DNA of 41,007 nt, taken from contig NZ_MKUD01000047.1 in NCBI RefSeq assembly GCF_001898575.1, positions 1-41,007 of the forward strand. Direction: 5' to 3'. The notes beneath the pieces were generated by a model, which searched no databases, was not told the origin of the DNA, and worked only from the letters and a program-made list of their open reading frames with translations. Shown here piece by piece: positions 7,799-17,800 of the stretch (positions are counted from its first letter, which is position 1; every line of letters starts with the position of its first letter). The DNA is from Spirosoma sp. 48-14. Its GTDB lineage: Bacteria > Bacteroidota > Bacteroidia > Cytophagales > Spirosomataceae. Made by a program: the position numbers and the translations under genes.

Positions 7799-7853
7799 GG
7801 GTAAAACTGTGTATCGATTGCTTTCTTATAAATCATCGCATCGCTCGCAAAAC

Positions 7854-8297
7854 ATGAGATTTATCCCTTTATTGCTTGTAGCCATCACTACCCTATCGGC
7901 CTGCTCCACCAAACAGCCTGACTCACCGATTATCGGGACCTGGGAGCTGGTATCGGCCACAACGATCGAGAAAGATTCCAGCTTTTCTACGTTCGACCCG
8001 ACCCACAAAATGATCAAGATTATTAATCCAACACATTTTGCCTTCCTCAATCACGCCATTAACCCACCGAAAGATTCTACGAATCAGTTCACGGCAGGTG
8101 GTGGCAGCTATACGCTGAAAGACAGCGTATACACCGAAAATCTGGACTATTTTAGCGATAAGGCTTGGGAAAACCACAAATTCGAGTTTGTTGTCAACAT
8201 CTCGAACGACACGCTGATTCAGAAAGGAGTTGAGAAAGTAGAAAAGCTGGGTATCGATCACATCATTATCGAGAAGTATAAACGGGTTACGAAGTAG
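7854..8297 (+). CDS. Lipocalin-like lipoprotein
   Basis: The product is 147 residues from ATG 7854. The longer frame from 7743 would start inside the inverted repeat and is rejected. A lipoprotein signal ends in LSAC, with Cys17 as the lipidated residue. After it comes IIGTWELVSATT, the opening strand of lipocalin-like DUF4488-type domains. Later strands include HKMIKIINPTHFAFL, GSYTLKDSVYTENLDY and KFEFVVNISNDTLIQKGV, ending IIEKYKRV. Such proteins are small beta-barrels on the periplasmic face of a membrane, and the ligand is unknown. Confidence 0.75.
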   Translation: MRFIPLLLVAITTLSACSTKQPDSPIIGTWELVSATTIEKDSSFSTFDPTHKMIKIINPTHFAFLNHAINPPKDSTNQFTAGGGSYTLKDSVYTENLDYFSDKAWENHKFEFVVNISNDTLIQKGVEKVEKLGIDHIIIEKYKRVTK

Positions 8298-8336
8298 CGT
8301 AGTAATCAAGACTGCTATTCTCTAAACCGACGCACA

Positions 8337-8376
8337 AGGTTTTGAGAAACCTCGCTGTATCGGTTGCAGCAACCGA
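8337..8376. repeat. Two small intergenic hairpins
   Basis: AGGTTT-TGAG-AAACCT (8337-8352) and TCGGTTGC-A-GCAACCGA (8360-8376) lie between two convergent genes and may end both transcripts. The first has the same TTTGAGAAA core as hairpins at 20269-20311. Confidence 0.5.
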
Positions 8377-8402
8377 CACCACAGCTACTACAGGAGAATC
8401 CT

Positions 8403-9593
8403 CTACTTACTCAGCCTATTATACTGCTTTAACACCTTGCGGATCGTTTCGTGGGGTAACGCTGGAATGAAGTTGTCGTTGATACCTCTCATGTCTTTGG
8501 CCGCTACCAGCGCGTTCAGGATAGCTTCTTCGGTAGCCTGGGCGGTGGCCGTAAACAAGGGGTCAATTTGATCATTCGTTAGCATCTCCACCGACTTTGT
8601 CTTAGCTTTTCGATCAAATATGCCGGGGTTTGCCGTCGAAAAGGCCAGAAAAATATCGCCCGAACTATTACCGCCGACTCCACCCATTTTACCAATGCCC
8701 AGCGAAACCCGTTGGGCAATGCGTTTTAACTGGTGTGGCAGTAAAGGAGCATCGGTTGCCACAATGGCAATGATCGAACCTCGCTCGTCGGATTGTTTCG
8801 CTTTCGGCTTCCCATAAATTTGTTCGCCGTTGAGTTGCCAGGCCAAGGTATCGAGCAACGCCCTACCCACAGGTACACCCGCAATGGTCAATTGCGCCCG
8901 GCTCCCGAAATTAGCCTGAACCAATACACCAACGGTATATCCATTTGCTACCCTCGATGATGTACCCGTCCCTCCCTTGAAGCCCAAACAAACCATACCT
9001 GTGCCACCGCCAACGGCACCTTCCGCCACGGAACCGCTTTTAGCCCCATCGAGAGCAGTCATCACATGTTCTTTCTTAACGTGGAAGCCATTGATATCAT
9101 TTAGCATACCATCGTATGTTTCGGCAACAAGTGGGTACGAAAACCAGATATCATTACCTAAGTCCTTGTAAAACTTGTTTTGGGCTTCCCAGGCTACAGT
9201 CGCATCCCGGACTACCCCCACACTATGCGTGTTGGTAATCAGAATCGGCGTTTCCAGAAAGCCGGATTCGGTTATCCAGGTGGTACCAGTCATTTCGCCA
9301 TTTCCATTGAGCGTATGCCAGTTTGCAAAAACAGGATCGCAGGTTTTACCACGCGGCAAAATGGCCGTAACGCCCGTACGAACAGGCCCTTTTCCTACAT
9401 CCAGTTTGCCATTGCCCGAAATAAGCGTAACCATACCTACTTCAACGCCTTTCACATCGGTGATAGCATTGTATCGCCCTGGTGTTCCATCGAGTGGGAT
9501 ACCGAGATCACGGGCACGAGGAGCCGTCTGTGCCTGGGCTAGTGACAACGTTAAACCTACCAGAAGATATGTCAGAATGATTTTCATTTGCAT
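8403..9593 (-). CDS. P1-family peptidase (DmpA-like aminopeptidase/esterase)
   Basis: The product is 396 residues with a signal peptide (ending SLAQAQ at residue 22). It belongs to the S58/P1 family, whose members self-cleave to expose an N-terminal nucleophile and act as aminopeptidases, sometimes on D-amino acids or beta-peptides. Features seen are PGRYNAITDVKGVEVG (38-53), ITNTHSVGVVRDATVAW (119-135) and GFKGGTGTSSRV (204-215), where Ser212 or Ser213 is the likely nucleophile. Two in-frame starts exist (MQMK or MK, two codons apart), and both give the same signal peptide. It is the last gene of the minus-strand run and is separated by 194 bases from the gene before it, so it may have its own promoter. 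Confidence 0.85.
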   Translation of the reverse strand: MQMKIILTYLLVGLTLSLAQAQTAPRARDLGIPLDGTPGRYNAITDVKGVEVGMVTLISGNGKLDVGKGPVRTGVTAILPRGKTCDPVFANWHTLNGNGEMTGTTWITESGFLETPILITNTHSVGVVRDATVAWEAQNKFYKDLGNDIWFSYPLVAETYDGMLNDINGFHVKKEHVMTALDGAKSGSVAEGAVGGGTGMVCLGFKGGTGTSSRVANGYTVGVLVQANFGSRAQLTIAGVPVGRALLDTLAWQLNGEQIYGKPKAKQSDERGSIIAIVATDAPLLPHQLKRIAQRVSLGIGKMGGVGGNSSGDIFLAFSTANPGIFDRKAKTKSVEMLTNDQIDPLFTATAQATEEAILNALVAAKDMRGINDNFIPALPHETIRKVLKQYNRLSK

Positions 9594-9787
9594 AGAAACT
9601 ACTTGTGAGTACGCTTTACAAAGTAGTTAATTTAACAAAAGGGAGTAATCTTAAAAACGCTCTTTTTTGATTTTCCCTAAAAAGCTCAAACGAGTTATCT
9701 GCTAGTTTGTGAACCCTGGAGAAACCAGATCGATTACTGATTGAAACGAGATAAACTTACTCCGACCATGGCATCATCTCATCTTGA

Positions 9788-10690
9788 TTAGGGAGTTAGC
9801 AAACTAGCATCTTTCATCCATTGATGGATGCGCCCAAACCATTCGTCAAACATTGGGGTTTTGCCGAAGCCGTGTTCGCCTTTCTGATATACATGCAGGT
9901 CGGCTGGAACACCATTCTGCTGGAGCGCTTCATAAAAGACCAGGCTATTTTTGACGGGTACCTTCGAATCATCTCCCGCATGAGTGAGGAACGTTGGCGG
10001 GGTTGCTTTATCGACGTGCAATTCGTTGGAATAGAGCTGAATTTGCTCCGGTTTCGGTGATTCGCCCAGCAGGTTTTTGCGGTTTTTGGCACTTCCAATG
10101 TCAGCCGAAAGGCTAATTACCGGATAAATCAGGATCATAAAATCGGGGCGCAGATTTATAGCTTCCGGGTTGTCGATCACTGGCTTCTGAAAATGTGTTC
10201 CGGCCGTAGCTGCCAGATGCCCACCCGCCGAAAAGCCCATAATCCCGATTCGCTTTGGATCGACACCCCATTCGGCTGCTCGTTGGCGAATGATTTTCAA
10301 TGCCTGTTGGGCATCCTGTAACGGACCAATGGCTGGGTCGATCATGGTTTTCGCATTAGGCAGCCGGTATTTCATCACAAAAGCGGCCACGCCCAGTTTG
10401 GTAAAGGCTTCGGCCATGTCGAAGCCTTCTCGTTTCATAACCAGCGTTTCGTAGCCACCGCCGGGGCAGACAATCACAGCAGTTCCGGTGGCCTTTTTCT
10501 TAGGAGGTAAGAAGACGGTGAGCGTTGGCTGAACGACGTTGGATACACTCTGATCGGGTCGTTTAATTTCCTTGACGTCCGATTGCTTCGAATTTGGGAT
10601 TGGCCCGGTATACAAGGAGATTTCGTGCTGGGCCACACTGATGAGGGCAACCAGGCAACAGTAGCCGCTTAGTAGTAGCTTTTTTATCAT
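9788..10690 (-). CDS. Secreted alpha/beta hydrolase (BD-FAE/acetyl-esterase type)
   Basis: The product is 300 residues with a signal peptide ending LISVAQ. The alpha/beta hydrolase fold shows the oxyanion segment CPGGGY (75-80), the nucleophile elbow GFSAGG with Ser154, the acid HAGDDSKVP (Asp240 or Asp241) and the histidine GEHGFG (His273). The mature N terminus (EISLYTGPIPNS) is the usual opening of carbohydrate-esterase-like hydrolases found in Bacteroidota utilisation loci. It probably removes acyl groups from a glycan in the periplasm. It lies downstream of the oxidoreductase gene, separated by a palindromic repeat. Confidence 0.85.
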   Translation of the reverse strand: MIKKLLLSGYCCLVALISVAQHEISLYTGPIPNSKQSDVKEIKRPDQSVSNVVQPTLTVFLPPKKKATGTAVIVCPGGGYETLVMKREGFDMAEAFTKLGVAAFVMKYRLPNAKTMIDPAIGPLQDAQQALKIIRQRAAEWGVDPKRIGIMGFSAGGHLAATAGTHFQKPVIDNPEAINLRPDFMILIYPVISLSADIGSAKNRKNLLGESPKPEQIQLYSNELHVDKATPPTFLTHAGDDSKVPVKNSLVFYEALQQNGVPADLHVYQKGEHGFGKTPMFDEWFGRIHQWMKDASLLTP

Positions 10691-10780
10691 GCTGAACGTG
10701 AAACGTAAACGTAGTTACAAAAGAAAGCAATCACACAAGGTGGCGGTGCTTTACTCAATTACCAACCTATCATATAAGTA

Positions 10781-10887
10781 AATGGATAATGCGCAATGAA
10801 TAATGTACAATGATAATAAGATGAATATCACGCATTCGGAGTCGCCCGTGCGGTTCATTTTACATTATTCATTGTGCATTATTCATT
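10781..10887. repeat. Palindromic intergenic repeat, copy 1
   Basis: A 32-base left arm (10781-10812) and a 32-base right arm (10856-10887) are complementary at 29 positions and flank a 43-base centre. The arms are made of AATGAATAATG and CACAATG units. The element starts 9 bases past the stop codon of the oxidoreductase gene. The same units recur at 13296-13400. Confidence 0.8.
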
Positions 10888-10896
10888 GAACAATCT

Positions 10897-12243
10897 TTAC
10901 GCTTTAATCGCTTTCGGTTTCAGCCCTGAAACTTCTTCAATACGTACGGACTGACCTGTTTGCTTACTTTTTCGAGCGCAGATGCCGACCAGGATCGCCA
11001 TGGCCCCATCCCGGCTTCCGGCCGTCTGGCGGAACGCATCCGGCGTGTTGGGGTTCCGAAAAATCTTGTCCCGAAGGCGCGCGTCTCCTCCACCATGCCC
11101 CTCGGCCTGAGGCACTTTAATGAACTCGACTTCGCCAAAGTTTTTGGATAGCATGAGTTCATCATAGGGTTCAATCGGCATCTTACCCGTTTCCTTGATC
11201 CAGGCCTCCAGTCTTCCCTTCGTTCCGTTAAAGGCAATCCGGTAGCCTTCGTATGGCGAATAAGTGGTCAGCGAATAACTTACATTGACCCCATTGGCGT
11301 ACTGAATGGTAGCTGCCATTTTATCGTCGATGTTGACATCCTCTTTAAACACACAGCCATCCCGCAGGTAGCCATCATACTTCTCGTTGTCGATGTAGAG
11401 CGCCGTCAACCGTTTGTCCTTCGTAATGTCCCAGTAAAAGCTACAGTCGCTCTTGTGGGAACAGCTTCGGCAGTTTTCCGCCCGGAAAGGGCCTTTTTTG
11501 CCGTAAAAATCTAGCGTTCCCTGCGCATAAACCTGCTCCGGTTCCGACTCCAGCCACCAATTCAGCAAGTCGAAGTGGTGGCTGGCTTTGTGGACCCATA
11601 AGGAACCGCTGTTTTCCTGGAGCCGGTGCCAGCGTCGGAAATAATCGGCCCCATGATGAATGTCTAAATACCAGTGGAAATCAACGGAGGTAATCGTCCC
11701 AATGACGCCTTCACGCAACAGCTCATAGAGTTTCTGACGGTGGGGCGAATACCGATAGTTGAAGGTGACAGTCACTTTTTTGCCCGTCCGCTTTTCGGCC
11801 TCCAGAATAGCCCGGCATTTAGTTTCATCGGTGGTCATGGGTTTTTCGGTAATGATGTCGGCACCCATTTCCATGCCTTTGATGATAAACTGATCGTGGG
11901 TCGCATCGACTGTGGTGACGATCAACAGGTCGGGTTTGGTTTCCCGCATCATTTGTTCAAAATCAGTAAACACTGGGCAGGTTACATTCATCAGTTTCTG
12001 GGCTGTTTTCGCCCGGCCAATGTTCTTGTCGCACAGCCCGACAAATTCAACGATGTCGCCAAACTCCTGCACGACCGGTGTCCCCCACATACTGGTTCCC
12101 CGGTGGCCAGTTCCGACCATAGCCACCCGACGTTTGGGCGCGTTTAGGGGTAGCGAGGGAAAGGATGAGGCAGTAACTACACTGGCGGCCGCCAGGGAGG
12201 ATTGGTGTAAAAAAGCGCGTCGGGTAAGGTCGTTCGATTTCAT
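10897..12243 (-). CDS. Tat-exported Gfo/Idh/MocA oxidoreductase
   Basis: The product is 448 residues. A twin-arginine signal (TRRAFLHQSSLAAASVV) is followed by a Rossmann fold (VAMVGTGHRG, 40-49) for NAD(P), the family's EKP motif (134-136), and a C-terminal alpha/beta domain with VHKASHHFDLLNWW (217-230). Family members oxidise or reduce sugars and sugar derivatives, and some hydrolyse glycosides through an NAD-dependent redox step. Four cysteines (258, 261, 267, 297) in ENCRSCSHKSDC and DGCVF look like a metal site, which is not part of the core family fold. The gene is 40 bases downstream of the propeller gene and belongs with the SusCD locus. It probably acts in the periplasm on the released sugar. 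Confidence 0.85.
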   Translation of the reverse strand: MKSNDLTRRAFLHQSSLAAASVVTASSFPSLPLNAPKRRVAMVGTGHRGTSMWGTPVVQEFGDIVEFVGLCDKNIGRAKTAQKLMNVTCPVFTDFEQMMRETKPDLLIVTTVDATHDQFIIKGMEMGADIITEKPMTTDETKCRAILEAEKRTGKKVTVTFNYRYSPHRQKLYELLREGVIGTITSVDFHWYLDIHHGADYFRRWHRLQENSGSLWVHKASHHFDLLNWWLESEPEQVYAQGTLDFYGKKGPFRAENCRSCSHKSDCSFYWDITKDKRLTALYIDNEKYDGYLRDGCVFKEDVNIDDKMAATIQYANGVNVSYSLTTYSPYEGYRIAFNGTKGRLEAWIKETGKMPIEPYDELMLSKNFGEVEFIKVPQAEGHGGGDARLRDKIFRNPNTPDAFRQTAGSRDGAMAILVGICARKSKQTGQSVRIEEVSGLKPKAIKA

Positions 12244-12283
12244 TCAGATATGTTTTGGTTGTATAGAATGGTACAGACATTGG

Positions 12284-13276
12284 TCAACGGTTTTGAGCGG
12301 GCCATTGCCAGGTCAGCAGGTCATCGCTCCAGGCAATGCCGATGGACGCATTTTTGTCGAAGTCGCCCTCCTCTTCACTCAATGGCCCGGAGCCGTGGAA
12401 CAGCATCACGTATTTACCAAAGGCAGGAATTTGTTTGAGGTTCAGGACCGAACCCGCCGTGAGTCGCCCCTTGGCCCAGGACCAGTCCGACTGACCCAGC
12501 GTAATGAGTCCGCCCCAGTCCTGCCAGTTTTTTAAATCCGTTGAGCGTTTTAGGCAGATCCCGTTTTTCGGCGAATGCATCAGGATGTACTGGTTATCTT
12601 CGACTAACACACAGGCATTTTCGCCCGACTCCGTATGGCCGACAAAGGTCCAGTTACGCAGATCAGAAGAACTCGACATACTGACGCCATTCTGTTTGTA
12701 AAAGCACCACCATTTCCCCGGTTCGTCTTTATCGGCCAGCAGATATGGGTCAATCATTCGCCCCATGTCCTTTTCTGTCACGGAAGGGCCTTTGACCCGA
12801 AGTAACTCCGGGCTACTCCAGTGAATCAAATCCCGGCTTCGCATCGTAAAAATCCGGGCATCCTGGGTGGCATACCGGGGCATCTGATCGGTTGTATAAT
12901 CGGGTCGGGGGTAGGTTTGCAGGCACAATACCCATTCGTCGCCCTGCCGCACAACATTGCCGGGACTGCTGTAGTCGAGCCGTTGGTCGCGGGGAGTTAG
13001 GATGCGCAGGGGTGTCCACTGCTGGAGGTCTTTAGTGCGGGTCATCGCTACATAGGAGTAAATTTTATGCTCCTCCTCAATGCGTACCAGGGTAAAAAAG
13101 ACGTACAGACTATACTGATGATACAGGAATGACGGATCGCGGTAGGCCGTGTGTTCGTCACCCCGAAACAGAATCGGCGATGTCAATGCCGCCAACCGAT
13201 TGTTAACGGGTGGCTCCGCTGGCCCAGACCAGGCAAATAGCCCGGCGATCAGGTACAAAAACAGAAGTGGTTGCAT
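12284..13276 (-). CDS. Beta-propeller glycoside hydrolase-like protein (GH43/GH32 type)
   Basis: The product is 330 residues from ATG 13276. A further upstream ATG at 13303 would add residues encoded by the intergenic repeat and is rejected. The signal peptide is MQPLLFLYLIAGLFAWSG. Repeating blades of a five-bladed propeller are visible from the motif S-x-DL-xx-W (TKDLQQW, SRDLIHW, SSDLRNW, STDLKNW, SDDLLTW), five in all. The segment AYRDPSFLYH fits the RDP motif that supplies the catalytic base in GH43 and related families. A specific substrate cannot be read from the sequence. The gene lies between SusD and the oxidoreductase. Confidence 0.75.
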   Translation of the reverse strand: MQPLLFLYLIAGLFAWSGPAEPPVNNRLAALTSPILFRGDEHTAYRDPSFLYHQYSLYVFFTLVRIEEEHKIYSYVAMTRTKDLQQWTPLRILTPRDQRLDYSSPGNVVRQGDEWVLCLQTYPRPDYTTDQMPRYATQDARIFTMRSRDLIHWSSPELLRVKGPSVTEKDMGRMIDPYLLADKDEPGKWWCFYKQNGVSMSSSSDLRNWTFVGHTESGENACVLVEDNQYILMHSPKNGICLKRSTDLKNWQDWGGLITLGQSDWSWAKGRLTAGSVLNLKQIPAFGKYVMLFHGSGPLSEEEGDFDKNASIGIAWSDDLLTWQWPAQNR

Positions 13277-13295
13277 GAGATTGAAATAATGGACG

Positions 13296-13400
13296 ATGCA
13301 CAATGCACAATGGATAATGAATAATGGATAATGAAATCCCGCTGGTTACCAGCAAGTTGAATTTATCCATTCTACATTATCCATTATTCATTATTCATTG
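13296..13400. repeat. Palindromic intergenic repeat, copy 2
   Basis: GGATAATGAATAATGG... (13312-13333) and its inverse (13375-13396) match at 21 of 22 bases around a 41-base centre that contains the small palindrome CTGGTTACCAG. The left arm is extended by two ACAATG units. The arrangement and arm units are those of copy 1 at 10781-10887, and again it directly follows a stop codon (SusD). Confidence 0.8.
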
Positions 13401-13402
13401 TC

Positions 13403-14824
13403 TTAATACCCCGTGTTTTGCTTTAAAAGCGGGTTAATGTCAATCTGCTGCTGGGGAAGCGGGAACAGCAGATCCCGCTCCGAAACGGTTTTACCCGTCG
13501 CTTTCATCACCGTCAGGGCGCGGCCTGTTCGGACCAGGTCGAACCAGCGATGTCCTTCAAAGGCTAACTCAACGCGACGTTCCTGTTCCAGCGCGAGCCG
13601 GGCATCTGCCTGCGACAGACCCGTGCGGTCTGCAAGCCCGGCCCGAGATCGAATCTGATTGAGATACGGCAGCGCCTGACTGGTTTGTCCTTGTTCGTTC
13701 AGGGCTTCGGCATACATGAGCAGTACATCCGCATAGCGCAGCACAATCCAGTTGCCATCGCCATCATAAGCCGTCGCCAAGGGGGTAATGAATTGCTTTT
13801 TCACGTAGGGATCATTGTAGACCTGCTTGCCATCGGTCCAGGTTTCACTCAACGACACAGGTTTGCGCAAATCACCCAGCTCGTAGGCGGCAATCATGTT
13901 CTGCGTCGGTCGGTTGTAACCCTGCCCATTTCCCTGACCTGTGACATAAACAGCGCCCCGTTTCGGCGAAAAAGTAGTGGCATAGATACTGCCTTCGCCC
14001 TGACTGCTGGCTTTATAGGCTACTTCAAAAACCGACTCTTTATTCTGCGCGTTGGCATCCAGAAACACACTCGCGTAGGCAGGCAGTAAACTGTACGTAC
14101 CGGCATCGATCACCGTTTTCAGCGTCTGGGCGGCCTTATCATATTGCTTTTGAGTCAGATACACTTTTCCCAGCAACGTTGTCGCAGCCCCTTTGGTGGC
14201 TCTGCCCACGTTGGCTCCGGTGTAACTTGCGGGCAGTTTTGCGCTGGCATCGGTCAGGTCGCTTCCAATTTGGGTATACACATCCGCCACTGGACTCCGA
14301 TTGACCTGATAGGCATCGGCTCCGCTAATGGCCGTTGTCACCAGCGGAACATCGCCATACACCCGTACCAGATTGAAATAAGCCAGTGCTCGCAAAAATT
14401 TAGCTTCGCCGATCAACTGGTCTTTCTGGGTAGCGTCCGAAAAATTCACCGACGGTATCCGGCTCAGCACGGTATTGCACTGATTGATCAACCGATAATG
14501 GGCATTCCAGGCATCGGAGATAAAACTGTTGGTCGACAGCAGGGTAAACGTATCAAAATCGCCATACACCTGTGTGGTGCCCGCATAGTCTTCCTGTTCA
14601 GTGTTGTCGGAGCGTTCTTCGGCAAACAAAAACCAGTTTCCGTACATGCCGCCCGTCTGTAAGGTCGAATAAGCGCCTAGAATAGCCGTCTGAAAATCGG
14701 CCGGGGTCTGGTAGAATTTATCGATGTTGGCCGACGAAATCGGCGATAGGGCCAGAAAGTCGTCCTGGCAAGCCGAGGAGGCCAGTGCGAGTAGGAGAAG
14801 TAAACTAGATGAAAATCGTTTCAT
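13403..14824 (-). CDS. SusD/RagB-family nutrient-binding lipoprotein
   Basis: The product is 473 residues from ATG 14824. The frame is open further upstream into the end of susC, but only this start gives a lipoprotein signal (ending LASSAC, Cys19). It shows the SusD pattern: LSPISSANIDKFYQTPADF near the N terminus, YGNWFLFAEERSDN, tetratricopeptide-like helices (EAKFLRALAYFNLVRVYGDVPL), and the C-terminal block RYADVLLMYAEALNE and LEQERRVELAFEGHRWFDLVR. It sits on the cell surface and hands glycan or peptide ligands to the partner SusC. It follows susC by 14 bases. Confidence 0.95.
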   Translation of the reverse strand: MKRFSSSLLLLLALASSACQDDFLALSPISSANIDKFYQTPADFQTAILGAYSTLQTGGMYGNWFLFAEERSDNTEQEDYAGTTQVYGDFDTFTLLSTNSFISDAWNAHYRLINQCNTVLSRIPSVNFSDATQKDQLIGEAKFLRALAYFNLVRVYGDVPLVTTAISGADAYQVNRSPVADVYTQIGSDLTDASAKLPASYTGANVGRATKGAATTLLGKVYLTQKQYDKAAQTLKTVIDAGTYSLLPAYASVFLDANAQNKESVFEVAYKASSQGEGSIYATTFSPKRGAVYVTGQGNGQGYNRPTQNMIAAYELGDLRKPVSLSETWTDGKQVYNDPYVKKQFITPLATAYDGDGNWIVLRYADVLLMYAEALNEQGQTSQALPYLNQIRSRAGLADRTGLSQADARLALEQERRVELAFEGHRWFDLVRTGRALTVMKATGKTVSERDLLFPLPQQQIDINPLLKQNTGY

Positions 14825-14838
14825 AGAAAAGCAGAGAG

Positions 14839-17800
14839 TTAGAAGGAAGCATTCAAACCAACGGTGAAACTGCGGGCGAGTGGGTAAACTCCATAATCGA
14901 CCCCTTCGACAAGTGGATTGCCATTGTAGTTTCGGTTGACTTCGGGATTGTAACCGGCGTACTTGGTGAACGTGTAGAGATTCTGGCCCGTCGTGTAGAT
15001 GCGGAGGCCCTGCATGCCGATGCGTTCGGCCCAACGGGCAGGTAGTCGATAACCCAGCGAAACATTGCGAATCCGTAGATACGAACCATCTTCCACATAG
15101 TAGGACGTTACTTGATTGGAGTTACCCGCCGGATAGGCTCGTGGATGTTTGCCATCGCCCGGATTGGCCTCGCTCTGCCACCGGTTTACCACATCCGCAT
15201 ACGAATTGCTGGAATTGACGAAACCGAAGAAACGGCGCTGCAAATACAATACCTGATTTCCCTGCGAGCCTTGTAGTAATATACTGAGATCGAATCCTTT
15301 ATAGCTAAGGGTGTTCGTTAGACCGAAAACGAATTTAGGATAGGGCGTACCGATGACGGTCCGGTCGTTGGCGTCGATTTTCCCATCACCATTAATGTCT
15401 TTGAATCGGAAATCACCGGGCCGGGTAATGACTGGTGCTGCCCAGGTTGGCCCCGCATCAACCTGGGCCTGGTTCTGAAAAATACCATCGACCTGGTAGC
15501 CATAATAATTGCTAATGGGCGATCCAATTTGGGTGATGTGCGTATCGGCCACGTCGGTAGAGCTACGAATCGGATCCCCTTTGGGCCCCAGGGCCAGCAC
15601 CCGATTTCGGTTGAAGGAGATATTGGCATCCGTTGTCCAGGTAAAGGCTTTCCCCACCAGGTTCCGACTCGTCAGACCAAATTCCAGCCCGTAATTCTTC
15701 ACCTGACCGATGTTTTGCAGGGCATTGGTAAACCCCGTGATCGAGGGCACCGGCACGTTCAGCAGTAAGCCCGAGGTCAATCGGTTGTAATAATCGGCGG
15801 TCAGCAGCAGGCGGTTGTTGAACAGACCCACTTCCAGCCCCACATCCACCTGTTTAGACTTTTCCCAGGTCAGATCAGGATTCGCGATGGATGAAGGTAC
15901 CAGGCCATTGGCCAGCGCGCCCGTACCGGCTCCGGTGATGTAGTTCGACGTGCTGATCAGGCCAATTGAGCCATAATTACTGATGAAATTATTCCCGTTT
16001 AGCCCGTAGCTGGCCCGCAATTTCAGGTCACTAATCGCTTTGATCGACTTCATAAACGGTTCGTCGACGATTCGCCAGGCGGCCGCAACCGACGGGAAAT
16101 TCCCCCAGCGGTTATTCGATCCAAACCGACTACTGCCGTCCCGCCGGAAGCTAACGGTGAGCAGATACCGATCCTGATAATTGTAGTTGATCCGCCCCAG
16201 CCAGGACAAAAGTGCCCATTCGTCGCGCGATGTATTGCCACCGTTAATCTGCCCCGCATTGAGGGTCGTGACCAGGTCATTGGGAAAATTGATGGCCGTT
16301 AAGGATGTTCCGTAATTCCGGTTTTTCTGAATGGTATACCCTACCAGGGCCGTCAGCCCATGTTTTCCTAACTGTCGGGTGTAGGTAGCGGTGTTTTCGT
16401 TCAGCCAGTTATAGCTCATCCCATCATTGGCAAATCCTGACGGTACAGTTGGCGCTGGCTGGCCGGGGTTACCAATCTTAGAGGAACGAAAGCGATCTTC
16501 TCGCGAGGCATTCAGGTCGCCACCAACAGTTACGCGCAGATTGAGGTCTTTCAGAAGGGCATAATCCGCATACACCGTTCCCAGCATCCGGTAGAACAAC
16601 TGCTGCCGATTTTCTTCATTCACAATCACCAGCGGATTTTCGGGCGTCTGAAACCCGTACTGCATGTTGGTCATGGTACTGTAGGTGCCATCCGGGTATT
16701 GAACTGGCAATTGGGGCAGGAAATTAAGCGTACCCGTGATTGCCCCCACCGACACGTGACCTTCCACATCGACAACGCGTTGGGTTCGGACGGATGGCAG
16801 CAAACTGACCCCAATTTTGAGTCGGTCACTGGCTTGCGATTCGATATTGGCCCGAATGGAATAGCGTAGCAGGTTGGTGTTGGGAATAATACCCTGCTGA
16901 TTGAAATACCCAGCCCCGACCGAAAACGTGGTCCGTTCATTACCCCCACTGACCGATACGTTGTAACTACTGATGGGCGCGGCACGGTAAAAGGCCTTTT
17001 GCCAGTCGGTATCGTAGGGGGTGGGTTGAGTAAAGAAGGGCGGAATCAGGGCTAATCCGGCCGATGTTTTCTTCAATCGCTCTTCGTTGCTATCGGCCGG
17101 ATTGCCCCCAATGACATCACGGTAGTACTGATTTCGGGCCTCGGTACCGATTTCGGCTAGTTGGGCGGCATTGAGCATCTTGATGGGTCGGTCCAGTGAC
17201 TGCGTACCGACATAGGCATCGAAATCAATCCGCGTTTTTCCGGCTTTGCCTCGCTTGGTGGTAATGATTACTACACCATTAGATCCGCGAGACCCATAGA
17301 TAGCCGTTGAGGAGGCATCTTTGAGCACGTTGATGGATTCAATATCAGCCGGATTGAGGGTCGTCAGCGGGTTATAGTTCTGATCAAAGTTTCCCTGTAC
17401 CGGATAGCCGTCAATCACATACAGCGGCTCGTTGCTGGATGAAATAGACCCAGATCCCCGTACCCGCACCCGCACGCCACCACCCGGTGCGCCCGTCGGT
17501 TGGGTAACCTGAACACCCGGCAGTTGCCCAGCTAAGGCCTGATCGATACCGGCAACGGGCTGGGCTTTCAGCTTTTCGGCCGTAATCGTCGAGACAGCAC
17601 CCGTCAGGTCAGATTTCTTTTGAGTGCCGTAACCAACCACCACCACTTCGTTGAGCGCTTTGGTGTCGGCGACCAGCTTGATATTCAGTAGGGTTTGGTT
17701 CTTAACCGAAACCTCCTGAGATATATAGCCAATAAAGGAAAAGACCACGACATCGGCCTGATTGGGGATAACCAGCCGGAACTTACCATCCGTATCGGTA

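Noticed and set aside
9175..9630. Plus-strand frames inside the P1 peptidase gene
   Set aside because: They are shadows of a full-length minus-strand gene with all family motifs.
11674..12535. Long plus-strand frames across the oxidoreductase gene
   Set aside because: They are antisense to a complete Gfo/Idh/MocA protein and encode compositionally odd proteins.
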